DNA from: Lysobacter sp.
GTDB lineage: Bacteria > Pseudomonadota > Gammaproteobacteria > Xanthomonadales > Xanthomonadaceae
NCBI GenBank assembly: GCA_030151365.1
Contig: JASLDW010000060.1
Span: 1 to 20,403, forward strand
DNA: 20,403 nucleotides
Direction of reading: 5' to 3'
The notes under the pieces are model-generated. The model had not been told where the DNA came from, made no database searches, and worked only from the letters and a program-made list of their open reading frames with translations. A program made the translations under genes and the position numbers. Within the stretch, counting starts at the first letter, position 1; the number at the start of each line of letters is the position of its first letter. Positions 1-6,629 of the stretch are shown one piece after another.

Positions 1-293
1 TGAAGGTCAAGTACAAGGGCACGCTGCTGAATGGCAAGGAATTCGACAGCACCGACGTGCATGGCGGCGAGCCGCTGGTGATGAAACTCGACGGCGTGAT
101 CCCGGGCTGGACCGAAGGCGTGCAGCTGATGCCGGTCGGCAGCAAGTACAAGTTCTGGATTCCGGCCAAGCTGGCTTACGCCGACCGCGTGCAGCCGGGC
201 GGCCCGATTCCGCCAAACGCGACGCTGGCTTTCGATGTCGAGTTGGTGAGCATCGAGAAGGCGCCGCCGCAAGGCGCCCAGCAGCCCAAGTAA
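1..293 (+). CDS. FKBP-type peptidyl-prolyl cis-trans isomerase, C-terminal part (cut by window edge)
   Basis: This is the last 96 residues of an FkpA/Mip-type prolyl isomerase, which speeds cis-trans isomerisation of Xaa-Pro bonds in envelope proteins. The reading frame enters from the left edge (first full codon at 3) and stops at TAA 291-293. Visible FKBP-fold marks are VKYKGTLL, the FD pair in GKEFDST, VIPGWTEG, AKLAY, IPPNATL and the final strand FDVELVSIEK. By eye it is about three quarters identical to the C-terminal domain of the lipoprotein FKBP on the opposite strand at 478-1293, so it is a diverged copy, not an exact duplicate. It is followed after 31 bp by the first codons of ugd. 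The N-terminal half, including any signal sequence, lies outside the window. The family call is secure; whether it belongs to the same molecule as the rest of the window is doubtful because of the junction at 382-389. Confidence 0.88.
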   Translation, partial: KVKYKGTLLNGKEFDSTDVHGGEPLVMKLDGVIPGWTEGVQLMPVGSKYKFWIPAKLAYADRVQPGGPIPPNATLAFDVELVSIEKAPPQGAQQPK

Positions 294-324
294 TCGCGAA
301 TCACGCCACGTACAAGGAAGACGC

Positions 325-420
325 ATGCACGTTTCCATCTTCGGCACCGGTTATGTCGGCCTGGTCACCGGTACCTGCCTCGCGGAAGTGGGGCAGGTCC
401 CCGTGACCAGGCCGACGTAA
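325..420 (+). pseudogene. ugd: ugd (UDP-glucose 6-dehydrogenase) 5' stub, left copy, truncated at the fold-back junction
   Basis: The reading frame starts with MHVSIFGTGYVGLVTGTCLA, the N-terminal Rossmann strand and GxGYVG nucleotide-binding loop typical of UDP-glucose 6-dehydrogenase, the NAD-dependent enzyme making UDP-glucuronate for polysaccharides. An AAGGA ribosome-binding site lies 7 bp upstream. After about 23 codons the sequence stops resembling the family: it runs into the reverse complement of another ugd start and meets a stop at 418-420. The remaining ~400 residues of a normal enzyme are absent. The stub therefore marks where ugd originally continued, downstream of FKBP, before the sequence was broken or misjoined. 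The family call rests on a short but very characteristic motif. Confidence 0.7.
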
Positions 421-446
421 CCGGTGCCGAAGATGGAAACGTGCAT
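351..446 (-). pseudogene. ugd: ugd 5' stub, right copy, truncated at the fold-back junction
   Basis: On the minus strand the same start (MHVSIFGTGYVGLVTGTC) begins at 446, 31 bp downstream of the lipoprotein FKBP stop codon. Within the first 18 codons it differs from the plus-strand stub only at third positions (TAT/TAC, ACC/ACG, GGT/GGG). Homology ends at about position 390, where the strand folds back into the other copy, and an in-frame TAA follows at 353-351. Both stubs overlap in the middle of the hairpin. Synonymous-only differences mean each copy descends from a working ugd gene, so the break is recent or artificial. Confidence 0.7.
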
Positions 447-477
447 GCGTCTTCCTTGTGCGTGGCGTGGTTCGCGA

Positions 478-1293
478 TTACTTCTTCGGAGCGGCAGCGC
501 CAGCCGGCGCCTTCTCGATGCTCACCAGTTCGACGTCGAACACCAGCGTCGCGTTCGGCGGAATCGGGCCGCCCGGGGTGCCCTGTTCGCCGTAAGCCAG
601 CTTGGCCGGGATCCAGAACTTGTACTTGCTGCCGACGGTCATCAGCTGCACGCCTTCCGACCAACCCGGAATCACCTTGTTGACCGGCATCATCGCCGGC
701 TCGCCGCCATGGGCCTCGGTGCTGTCGAATTCCTTGCCGCTCAGCAACGTGCCCTTGTACTTCACCTTGACCACGTCGGTCGGCTTCGGCTTGGCGCCGG
801 TGCCTTCGCTCACGACCTGGTACTGCAGGCCCGACGCCGTGGTCTTCACGTCCGGCTTCTTGCCGTTCTCGGCGAGGAACTTCTCGCCTTCCTCGCCGTT
901 CTTCTTGGCGTCGGCCATCGCCTTCTGCATCATCTTCAACTGCATGCGCTGGCCGAAGGCCTCGCCCACGGCAGCCGCCTGTTTCTCGTCCATCAGCGGC
1001 TTCTCGCCGTTCATCGAGGCGCGGATGCCCTTCATCATCACGTCGAGATCGATCTCGTCCTTGGCTTGCTCCAGCTGCTTGCCCATGTTCATGCCGATCA
1101 TGTAGCTGACCTGGTCCTTGTCGGTGGGCAGGCCGGCGATGGTCTGGGCCGGCTTGTCGGCGCTCTTCGCGGCATCCGCGGGCTTGGCGTCGGTCGATGC
1201 GGCGCCTTCGGCGGGTTTCTTGCAGGCGCCCAGCGAGAACGTGACGGCGATCGCCAGCGACGACAGGACGATGAGGGAACGGCGATTGGACAT
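478..1293 (-). CDS. FKBP-type peptidyl-prolyl cis-trans isomerase, lipoprotein (FkpA/Mip-like)
   Basis: This is a 271-residue envelope prolyl isomerase. The start chosen at 1293 (MSNRRS) has GGAG 6 nt upstream; an in-frame ATG at 1323 would add ten residues without a good ribosome-binding site. Residues 1-23 are a lipoprotein signal ending in the lipobox LGAC, with Cys24 as lipidation site. An Ala/Lys-rich linker (25-58) leads to the helical FKBP N-terminal dimerisation domain (about 59-150, beginning DQVSYMIG). The catalytic FKBP domain spans about 155-262, with VKYKG, EFD, VIPGW, KLAYG and FDVEL in place. Length is close to E. coli FkpA, which is soluble; the lipobox suggests membrane anchoring, closer to Legionella/Xanthomonas Mip proteins. 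It sits 73 bp downstream of another FKBP and just upstream of a ugd start. Family sure; substrate unknown. Confidence 0.93.
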   Translation of the reverse strand: MSNRRSLIVLSSLAIAVTFSLGACKKPAEGAASTDAKPADAAKSADKPAQTIAGLPTDKDQVSYMIGMNMGKQLEQAKDEIDLDVMMKGIRASMNGEKPLMDEKQAAAVGEAFGQRMQLKMMQKAMADAKKNGEEGEKFLAENGKKPDVKTTASGLQYQVVSEGTGAKPKPTDVVKVKYKGTLLSGKEFDSTEAHGGEPAMMPVNKVIPGWSEGVQLMTVGSKYKFWIPAKLAYGEQGTPGGPIPPNATLVFDVELVSIEKAPAGAAAPKK

Positions 1294-1366
1294 CGGGAAC
1301 TCCGGTTTTGTTCTTGACCGCATGGTGCGGATGAATGGCTGCGGATCGACCGCAGGGCGGATTACT

Positions 1367-2338
1367 TTAGCGACTCAGGCCGAGCAGTTCGACATCGAAC
1401 ACCAGCGTGGAGTTCGGCGGAATGCTGGGCGGCGAACCCTTGGCGCCATAGGCCAGCTGGGACGGGATCCAGAACCGGTAGCGGCTGCCGACCGGCATCA
1501 GTTGCAGGCCTTCGGTCCACCCGGCGATGACCGCCTTCAGCGGGAAGTTCGCGTCGTTGTTGGCATCGAAGACATGGCCATCGAGCGTGCGGCCTTCGTA
1601 ACTGACGCGCACGGAGGAATCGGCGGAAGGACGCATGATGCCGCCGCTGTCCTTCACCACCTGGTATTGCAGACCGCTACGGGTCGTCATCACGCCCGGC
1701 GCGGTGCGGTTGCGGGCGAGGAATGCCTCGCCTTCGCGCTTGTTGCGAATCGCTTCGGCGGCCGAACGCACGCGCATCTTCGCGACCATCTGTTCGTGCG
1801 CCTGCTTCACCTGGGCATCGTCCATCAGTGGCACCTGGTGCAATGCAACCGCGCGGACACCCTGCATGGCCAGCGGCAGATCGAATTCGGCGCGCGCCGG
1901 CGCCATCGAACGACCGACGTCGATGCCGACCAGCTGCGCGACCTTCACCGGGGTCACGCCCGGCGGGAACGCGGGAACCGTTGCATTCGACTTCCTGGCC
2001 TGCACGCGTTCGCCCAGCGACATGCTCACCGCGCGGGCTTCGTCCTGGGTCAGCAGCGGCTTGCCGCCGTCCATCGTGTTGCGGATGGCGCGTTCAAGTT
2101 CGGCGAAATCGATGTCCTCGCCGATGTCGCCCATCGACTTGCCGATTTCCATGCCGACCATGTAGCTGATGCGATCGCGGTCGCTGCGCAGTTCCACCTT
2201 CGCCGGCGCCGATGCGGCCGGTTGCGCGGCGACCGGCTTCTTCGCGGCCTTCGCCTTGCCCTTCGCGGCGTGGACCGCGCCCGGCGCAACGGTGATGGCG
2301 AGAACGGCAGCGAGAACGGCAGGGCGAACCGAAGGCAT
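1367..2338 (-). CDS. FKBP-type peptidyl-prolyl cis-trans isomerase with doubled N-terminal domain, periplasmic
   Basis: This is a 323-residue prolyl isomerase. I place the start at 2338 (MPSVRP) because the frame further upstream only translates the tRNA operon and its terminator. Residues 1-24 form a Sec signal ending AVHA, without a lipobox cysteine, so the product should be soluble in the periplasm. A Lys/Ala-rich stretch (25-47) follows. Two related helical segments come next: about 54-116 (DRISYMVGMEIGKSM) and about 130-196 (VKVAQLVGIDVGRSM), each resembling the single FKBP N-terminal dimerisation domain of FkpA. The FKBP catalytic domain occupies about 222-321 (VSYEGRTLDG, VFD, VIAGWTEG, QLAYG, IPPNSTLVFDVELL). 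Extra length over the family norm is explained by the second N-terminal copy. It is the promoter-proximal gene before the lipoprotein FKBP; the two may be cotranscribed. Confidence 0.9.
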   Translation of the reverse strand: MPSVRPAVLAAVLAITVAPGAVHAAKGKAKAAKKPVAAQPAASAPAKVELRSDRDRISYMVGMEIGKSMGDIGEDIDFAELERAIRNTMDGGKPLLTQDEARAVSMSLGERVQARKSNATVPAFPPGVTPVKVAQLVGIDVGRSMAPARAEFDLPLAMQGVRAVALHQVPLMDDAQVKQAHEQMVAKMRVRSAAEAIRNKREGEAFLARNRTAPGVMTTRSGLQYQVVKDSGGIMRPSADSSVRVSYEGRTLDGHVFDANNDANFPLKAVIAGWTEGLQLMPVGSRYRFWIPSQLAYGAKGSPPSIPPNSTLVFDVELLGLSR

Positions 2339-2444
2339 AACGGGATCCGGCGACTGGAAACGACATATTCTGCGGGAAATCCACCCGCGCGACGAGCGCG
2401 GCGGCGTTCCACGGGTCACGACGGATTCATTGCGACGCAAAAAG

Positions 2445-2472
2445 AAAAACGCCCGCTTGCGCGGGCGTTTTT
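2445..2472 (-). terminator. Intrinsic terminator of the Ala-Glu tRNA operon
   Basis: A perfect 12-bp stem pairs AAAAACGCCCGC (2445-2456) with GCGGGCGTTTTT (2461-2472) around a 4-nt loop. Read on the minus strand it lies 7 bp after the tRNA-Glu CCA end, and the U-run is extended by a second T stretch (2436-2444 on the complementary strand). It should separate tRNA transcription from the downstream FKBP gene. Confidence 0.85.
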
Positions 2473-2479
2473 CCTGATA

Positions 2480-2555
2480 TGGCGTCCCCACGGGGATTCG
2501 AACCCCGGTCGCTACCGTGAAAGGGTAATGTCCTAGGCCTCTAGACGATGGGGAC
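2480..2555 (-). tRNA. tRNA-Glu (anticodon TTC)
   Basis: The reverse complement gives a 76-nt tRNA starting GTCCCC and ending GGGGACGCCA, with CCA encoded. The acceptor stem pairs fully, the T-arm carries GGTTCGAATCC, and the anticodon loop CTTTCAC puts TTC at 2521-2519. It is nearly identical to E. coli tRNA-Glu across the D-arm and anticodon arm. It is the second gene of a two-tRNA operon, 52 bp after tRNA-Ala. Confidence 0.96.
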
Positions 2556-2607
2556 GTGTTTGACGCTTTCCCTTCGATATCGATCACTGGCCTGTTGCGA
2601 TCGATAT

Positions 2608-2683
2608 TGGTGGAGCCAGGCGGGATCGAACCGCCGACCTCCTGCATGCCATGCAGGCGCTCTCCCAGCTGAGCTATGGCCCC
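2608..2683 (-). tRNA. tRNA-Ala (anticodon GGC)
   Basis: The reverse complement is a 76-nt tRNA starting GGGGCCATAGCTCAGCTGGG and ending GGCTCCACCA, with CCA encoded. The anticodon stem CCTGC/GCAGG closes the loop ATGGCAT, giving GGC at 2650-2648, which reads Ala codon GCC, common in this GC-rich genome. The T-arm has GGTTCGATCC. A strong promoter lies just upstream. Confidence 0.96.
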
Positions 2684-2700
2684 ACAGTGGGAAGCTCGCC

Positions 2701-2728
2701 AGTATAAAGGGTCAAACGAATCCGTCAA
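2701..2728 (-). promoter_or_regulatory. Sigma-70 promoter of the tRNA-Ala/tRNA-Glu operon
   Basis: On the minus strand TTGACG (2728-2723) and TATACT (2706-2701) are separated by 16 bp, close to consensus at both hexamers. Transcription should begin about 7 nt downstream, roughly 10 nt before the tRNA-Ala 5' end at 2683. The bases after the -10 are GGCGAGC, a GC-rich discriminator like those of stable-RNA promoters under stringent control. The -35 overlaps the stop codon of the DUF1249 gene. Confidence 0.75.
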
Positions 2729-3213
2729 GCCTCTTCGGCAACGGATTCGCGATCGATGTGTTTCAGGGTGGCGTGGCCATGCCCGCGGATGGCCAGCAAG
2801 TCCAGCCATTTGCCGAGGAAAACGTTCATGCGCAGGCGATGGTCGATGATCGCGCGCGGCGGCGGATACATCCCTACCACGTCCTGCCAACGGCGGCCGA
2901 CATGGCAATGGGTCGCTTCCGCCTGGCGGGCATCGCGATACAGGCGCACGAAAGCCGAGGGATCCGGCTCGCCGGTGACCGGGTCGATCACCGTGTAGGT
3001 CAGGCGCAATTCGGTGGTGTAGCGATGCTGTTCGAGGATGTCGAGCCGCAGGTCGAGGCCGTCGTCGCCGTGCGACAGGTAGCTGCCGGTCGGCAGGCGT
3101 GCAGGTGCCAGCAGGCGCGTGAGCTTGCCGTGGTTTTCCGCATACAGGCCCATCAGCAGCCCGAAGCGGCTGATCTGGGGAATGCGGACTGCAGGTGCAT
3201 GGACCAGGGCCAT
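2725..3213 (-). CDS. DUF1249 family protein (YqiB-like), function unknown
   Basis: This 162-residue protein fits the DUF1249/YqiB family by overall pattern: an N-terminal LLMGLYAENHGKL segment, a central YLSHGDDGLDLRLDILEQHRYT block, LRLTYTV, FVRLYRDARQAEA and a C-terminal MNVFLGKWLDLLAIRGH. It has no signal peptide and no membrane segment, so it should be cytoplasmic. The start at 3213 has AGG seven bases upstream (TAGGTCAGGC). In E. coli the family member lies beside nudF and cpdA, but no biochemical role is established. Here it follows ppsR on the same strand after a 63-bp gap and could share its transcript. Its end overlaps the -35 of the tRNA promoter. Confidence 0.8.
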   Translation of the reverse strand: MALVHAPAVRIPQISRFGLLMGLYAENHGKLTRLLAPARLPTGSYLSHGDDGLDLRLDILEQHRYTTELRLTYTVIDPVTGEPDPSAFVRLYRDARQAEATHCHVGRRWQDVVGMYPPPRAIIDHRLRMNVFLGKWLDLLAIRGHGHATLKHIDRESVAEEA

Positions 3214-3276
3214 GCCTGACCTATACGCGATCAGGCCGGATTCGGCAATCCCGCCCGGTACAGCTTTGTGACCCGT

Positions 3277-4098
3277 TCAATACATTTCGCGGTTGATGCC
3301 CAGCGTTTCCAGCACGCGGCTGGAGATTTCCTCGATCGACGCGTGGGTGGTCGACAGCACCGGGATGTGTTCGGTGCGGAAGATGACGTCGGCGGCGGCG
3401 ACCTCGCGCTTGCAGGTCTCCAGTTCCGCGTAGCGCGAGTTCGGCCGGCGTTCCTGGCGGATCTGCTGCAGGCGGTCGGGGTCGATGGTCAGGCCGAACA
3501 GCTTGTGGCGGTACTGGCGCAGGCGCGGCGGCAGGCGGTCGGTCTCGAGGTCCTCGTCGGTCAGCGGATAATTGGCCGCGCGCAAGCCATGGTGGAGCGC
3601 CAGATACACGCAGGTCGGCGTCTTGCCGGCGCGCGACACCCCGACCAGGATCACGTCGGCGTCGCTGTAGTCCACCCGCATGCCGTCGTCGTGGGTCAGC
3701 GCGTAGTTCATCGCATTGATGCGGCGGTGGTACTGGTCGAAATCGACGATGCCATGGGCCTTGCCGACGCGCGGCTGGCGCTTGCGGCCCAGCTCCTGCT
3801 CCAGTGGCGCGATGAACGGCGCGAACACGTCCAGCATCAACGCCCCGCTGGTCGCAAGGATGGCGCTGAGCTCGTTGTCGACGCAGGAATTGACCACGAT
3901 CGGGCGCAAACCGGCCTGCTCTCCCGCCGCACGGATCTCCTCCGCGGCCTCGCGCGCCTTGTCCGGGGTATCGACGAACGGCAGGCGGTCGGTGCGGAAA
4001 TCGCTTTCGTTGAACTGGGTCAGCAGGCTGTGGCCGATGGTTTCGGCGGTGATGCCGGTGCCATCGGAAACGTAGAAGACCGGGCGGATCTCGGACAT
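3277..4098 (-). CDS. ppsR: Phosphoenolpyruvate synthase regulatory protein (bifunctional kinase/pyrophosphorylase, DUF299)
   Basis: This 273-residue cytoplasmic protein belongs to the PSRP/DUF299 family. These enzymes inactivate PEP synthase by ADP-dependent phosphorylation of an active-site threonine and reactivate it by Pi-dependent dephosphorylation. The N-terminus FYVSDGTGITAETIGHSLL is the family hallmark. The P-loop-like GVSRAGKT lies at residues 153-160, preceded by DADVILVGV and followed by PTCVYLALHHGLRAANYPL. The C-terminal part has RTEHIPVLSTTHASIEEIS. Length matches the family (~270-280). It is transcribed divergently from its target ppsA, with 82 bp between the start codons, which is the expected pairing in this clade and strongly supports the assignment over the PPDK-regulating type. 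Confidence 0.95.
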   Translation of the reverse strand: MSEIRPVFYVSDGTGITAETIGHSLLTQFNESDFRTDRLPFVDTPDKAREAAEEIRAAGEQAGLRPIVVNSCVDNELSAILATSGALMLDVFAPFIAPLEQELGRKRQPRVGKAHGIVDFDQYHRRINAMNYALTHDDGMRVDYSDADVILVGVSRAGKTPTCVYLALHHGLRAANYPLTDEDLETDRLPPRLRQYRHKLFGLTIDPDRLQQIRQERRPNSRYAELETCKREVAAADVIFRTEHIPVLSTTHASIEEISSRVLETLGINREMY

Positions 4099-4122
4099 GG
4101 GGCGGGCCGTCGATGAAAACGA

Positions 4123-4132
4123 TTGCTAAAAT
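4123..4132 (+). promoter_or_regulatory. Possible extended -10 promoter of ppsA
   Basis: In the 82-bp gap between ppsR and ppsA the only AT-rich patch contains TTGCTAAAAT, matching an extended -10 (TGn-TAAAAT, hexamer 4127-4132). No convincing -35 hexamer sits 16-18 bp upstream, which is tolerable for an extended -10. It would start transcription near 4139, leaving a leader of about 40 nt before the TTG start. This is a pattern match only. Confidence 0.35.
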
Positions 4133-4180
4133 AACCGGATTGCCGATCGGCACCCCCAAATCCCCGTCCGGAGCCTTCCC

Positions 4181-6559
4181 TTGACTGCCCCCGCCAACAT
4201 TCTCTGGCTGAAAGACCTGCGCCTGTCCGACCTCGCCCAGGTGGGCGGCAAGAACTCTTCGCTGGGTGAAATGATCGGCCAGCTGGCCGGCCTCGGCGTC
4301 TCGGTGCCGGGCGGCTTCGCGACCACTGCCGACGCGTTCAAGGCCTTCATCGCCCACAACGACCTGCACGCGCGCATCTACGACAAGCTCAAGACCATCG
4401 ATGTCGACAACGTCCCCGCCCTGACCGCCGCCGGCGCCGAGATCCGTGGCTGGGTGATCGATGCCCCGCTGCAACCCGACCTCGAAGCCGACATTCGTAC
4501 CGCCTATGCGCAAATGAGCAAGGACGCCGGCAGCAACGATCTCGCCGTCGCCGTGCGCTCCTCCGCGACCGCCGAAGATCTGCCCGACGCCTCGTTCGCC
4601 GGCCAGCAGGAAACCTTCCTCAACGTGACCGGCGCCGACGACGTGGTGCACAAGGTCAAGGAAGTGTTCGCCTCGCTCTACAACGATCGCGCCATCGCCT
4701 ATCGCGTCCACCACGGCTTCGCCCACGAGGACGTGTTTCTCTCCGCCGGCATCCAGCAGATGGTGCGTTCCGACGTCGGCGCCTCCGGCGTGCTCTTCAC
4801 CCTCGATACCGAGTCCGGTTTCCGCGATGTCGTCTTCGTCACCTCGAGCTACGGCCTCGGCGAAATGGTGGTGCAAGGCGCGGTGAATCCCGACGAGTTC
4901 TACGTCTACAAGCCGACGCTGAAGGCCGGAAAACCGGCGATCCTGCGTCGCGCGCTCGGCAGCAAGCAGCTGCGCATGGTCTATTCCGACAAGCCCGGCG
5001 AGCGCGTGCGCACCGAGGACACGCCGGCGGAACTGCGTTCGAAGTTCTCGATCAGCGATGCCGACGTCGCCGAACTGTCCAAGCAGGCACTGGTGATCGA
5101 ACAGCACTACGGCCGCCCGATGGACATCGAATGGGGCAAGGACGGCAACACCGGCAAGCTCTACATCCTGCAGGCGCGCCCGGAGACGGTGAAATCGCGG
5201 GCCAAGGCGACCCAGATCGAGCGCTACACCTTGGGCCAGCGCGGTCCGGTGCTGTGCGAGGGTCGCGCGATCGGCCAGAAGATCGGCGCCGGCACCGCGC
5301 GCGTGGTGCGTCGCCTCGAAGACATGAACAACGTGCAGCCCGGTGACGTGCTCGTCGCCGACATGACCGATCCCGACTGGGAACCGATCATGAAGCGCGC
5401 CTCGGCGATCGTCACCAATCGTGGCGGCCGCACCTGCCATGCCGCGATCATCGCGCGCGAACTCGGCGTGCCGGCTGTCGTCGGCACCGGCAACGCGCTC
5501 GACACCATCACCGATGGCCAGCAGGTCACGGTGAGCTGCGCCGAAGGCGACACCGGCTACATCTACGAAGGCAACCTGCCCTTCGAACGCACCACGACCG
5601 ACCTCGGCAACATGCCGCCGGCGCCGATGAAGATCATGATGAACGTCGCCAACCCGGAGCGCGCCTTCGACTTCGGCCAGCTGCCGAACGCGGGCATCGG
5701 CCTGGCCCGCCTGGAAATGATCATCGCCAGCCACATCGGCGTGCATCCCAAGGCCCTGCTCGACTACGCCGGACAGGACGCCGATACCAAGAAGAAGATC
5801 GACGCGCGCATGGCCGGCTATGCCTCGCCGGTCGACTTCTACGTCGATCGCCTGGCCGAAGGCATCGCCACCATCACCGCCTCGGTCGCGCCGAACCCGG
5901 TGATCGTGCGCCTGTCCGATTTCAAGTCGAACGAATACGCCAACCTGATCGGCGGCGGCAAGTACGAACCGCACGAAGAAAACCCGATGATCGGTTTCCG
6001 CGGCGCCTCGCGTTACGTTTCGGCGGACTTCGCCGACGCCTTCGCGCTGGAATGCCGCGCGGTGAAACGCGTGCGCGAGGAGATGGGCCTCGACAACCTG
6101 TGGGTGATGATCCCGTTCGTGCGCACGCTCGACGAAGGTCGCCAGGTGATCGAAGTGCTGGCGCGCAACGGCCTCAAGCAGGGCGAGCACGGCCTGAAGA
6201 TCATCATGATGTGCGAGGTGCCGTCGAATGCGTTGCTGGCCGACGAGTTCCTCGACATCTTCGACGGCTTCTCGATCGGTTCGAACGACATGACCCAGCT
6301 CACGCTCGGCCTCGACCGCGACTCCTCGATCGTCGCCAACCTGTTCGACGAGCGCGATCCGGCGGTGAAGAAGATGCTGTCGATGGCGATCCAGGCCGCC
6401 CGCGCCAAGGGCAAGTACGTCGGCATCTGTGGCCAGGGCCCGAGCGATCATCCCGATCTCGCCCAATGGCTGATGGAACAGGGCATCGAATCGGTGTCGC
6501 TCAATCCCGACACCGTGGTCGATACCTGGCTGGCCTTGGCGAAGTCGAAGGCCGGCTGA
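4181..6559 (+). CDS. ppsA: Phosphoenolpyruvate synthase
   Basis: This 792-residue enzyme converts pyruvate + ATP + H2O to PEP + AMP + Pi, the gluconeogenic entry from pyruvate. The N-terminal ATP-grasp domain (about 1-345) contains VAVRSSATAEDLPDASFAG. The swivelling phosphohistidine domain (about 370-475) carries GGRTCHAAIIAREL with His420 as the phosphorylated residue; the threonine two before it is the residue PpsR modifies in this family. The C-terminal PEP/pyruvate TIM barrel (about 490-790) has FGQLPNAGIGLARLE, GSNDMTQLTLGLDRDS and GICGQGPSDHPD with Cys750 as general acid. Length equals E. coli PpsA. The start is TTG at 4181, chosen because CGGAG (4169-4173) lies 7 nt upstream and no in-frame ATG occurs before the conserved N-terminal sequence. 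It is divergent from ppsR and ends at a strong terminator. Confidence 0.97.
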   Translation: MTAPANILWLKDLRLSDLAQVGGKNSSLGEMIGQLAGLGVSVPGGFATTADAFKAFIAHNDLHARIYDKLKTIDVDNVPALTAAGAEIRGWVIDAPLQPDLEADIRTAYAQMSKDAGSNDLAVAVRSSATAEDLPDASFAGQQETFLNVTGADDVVHKVKEVFASLYNDRAIAYRVHHGFAHEDVFLSAGIQQMVRSDVGASGVLFTLDTESGFRDVVFVTSSYGLGEMVVQGAVNPDEFYVYKPTLKAGKPAILRRALGSKQLRMVYSDKPGERVRTEDTPAELRSKFSISDADVAELSKQALVIEQHYGRPMDIEWGKDGNTGKLYILQARPETVKSRAKATQIERYTLGQRGPVLCEGRAIGQKIGAGTARVVRRLEDMNNVQPGDVLVADMTDPDWEPIMKRASAIVTNRGGRTCHAAIIARELGVPAVVGTGNALDTITDGQQVTVSCAEGDTGYIYEGNLPFERTTTDLGNMPPAPMKIMMNVANPERAFDFGQLPNAGIGLARLEMIIASHIGVHPKALLDYAGQDADTKKKIDARMAGYASPVDFYVDRLAEGIATITASVAPNPVIVRLSDFKSNEYANLIGGGKYEPHEENPMIGFRGASRYVSADFADAFALECRAVKRVREEMGLDNLWVMIPFVRTLDEGRQVIEVLARNGLKQGEHGLKIIMMCEVPSNALLADEFLDIFDGFSIGSNDMTQLTLGLDRDSSIVANLFDERDPAVKKMLSMAIQAARAKGKYVGICGQGPSDHPDLAQWLMEQGIESVSLNPDTVVDTWLALAKSKAG

Positions 6560-6582
6560 TCCATTGCTTCATCGTTGCAAGG

Positions 6583-6608
6583 AAAACGCCGCCCCGTGCG
6601 GCGTTTTT
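6583..6608. terminator. Bidirectional intrinsic terminator between ppsA and the ABC-F gene
   Basis: AAAACGCCGC (6583-6592) pairs perfectly with GCGGCGTTTT (6598-6607) around loop CCCGT, followed by one more T. The A-run and T-run on either side allow it to work in both directions, fitting the convergent ppsA (plus, stop at 6559) and ABC-F gene (minus, stop at 6630). Confidence 0.85.
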
Positions 6609-6629
6609 CGTTCGGGCGGTGAAGCGACG

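Larger units (their letters stand above)
288..483. repeat. 94-bp inverted repeat with an 8-nt spacer (fold-back palindrome)
   Basis: Positions 288-381 are the reverse complement of 390-483 with six mismatches in 94, leaving a spacer of only 8 nt (382-389). The symmetry axis pairs base x with base 771-x: the two ugd ATG codons (325 and 446) and the two FKBP TAA codons (291-293 and 478-480) match exactly. Beyond the arms the homology continues, weaker, through both FKBP 3' halves. Such a tight, diverged palindrome is typical either of an inverted duplication or of a chimeric join between two related templates. Confidence 0.9.

Noticed and set aside
1339..1355. Short stem-loop CTGCGG/CCGCAG between the two FKBP genes as a terminator
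   Set aside because: Only 6 bp of stem and no T-run on either strand; such stems occur by chance in GC-rich DNA.
1118..2536. A 472-codon plus-strand open frame
   Set aside because: It is antisense to both FKBP genes and runs into the tRNA-Glu gene; no domain or ribosome-binding site.
2339..2908. In-frame N-terminal extension of the periplasmic FKBP by 190 codons
   Set aside because: The extension translates the two tRNA genes (it contains the telltale AIAQLGERLHGMQEVGGS-type peptide) and their terminator; a signal peptide begins at 2338.
3221..6466. A 1081-codon open frame on the minus strand over ppsA and ppsR
   Set aside because: It runs antisense to ppsA and out of frame in ppsR, with low-complexity composition; both real genes have full family motifs.
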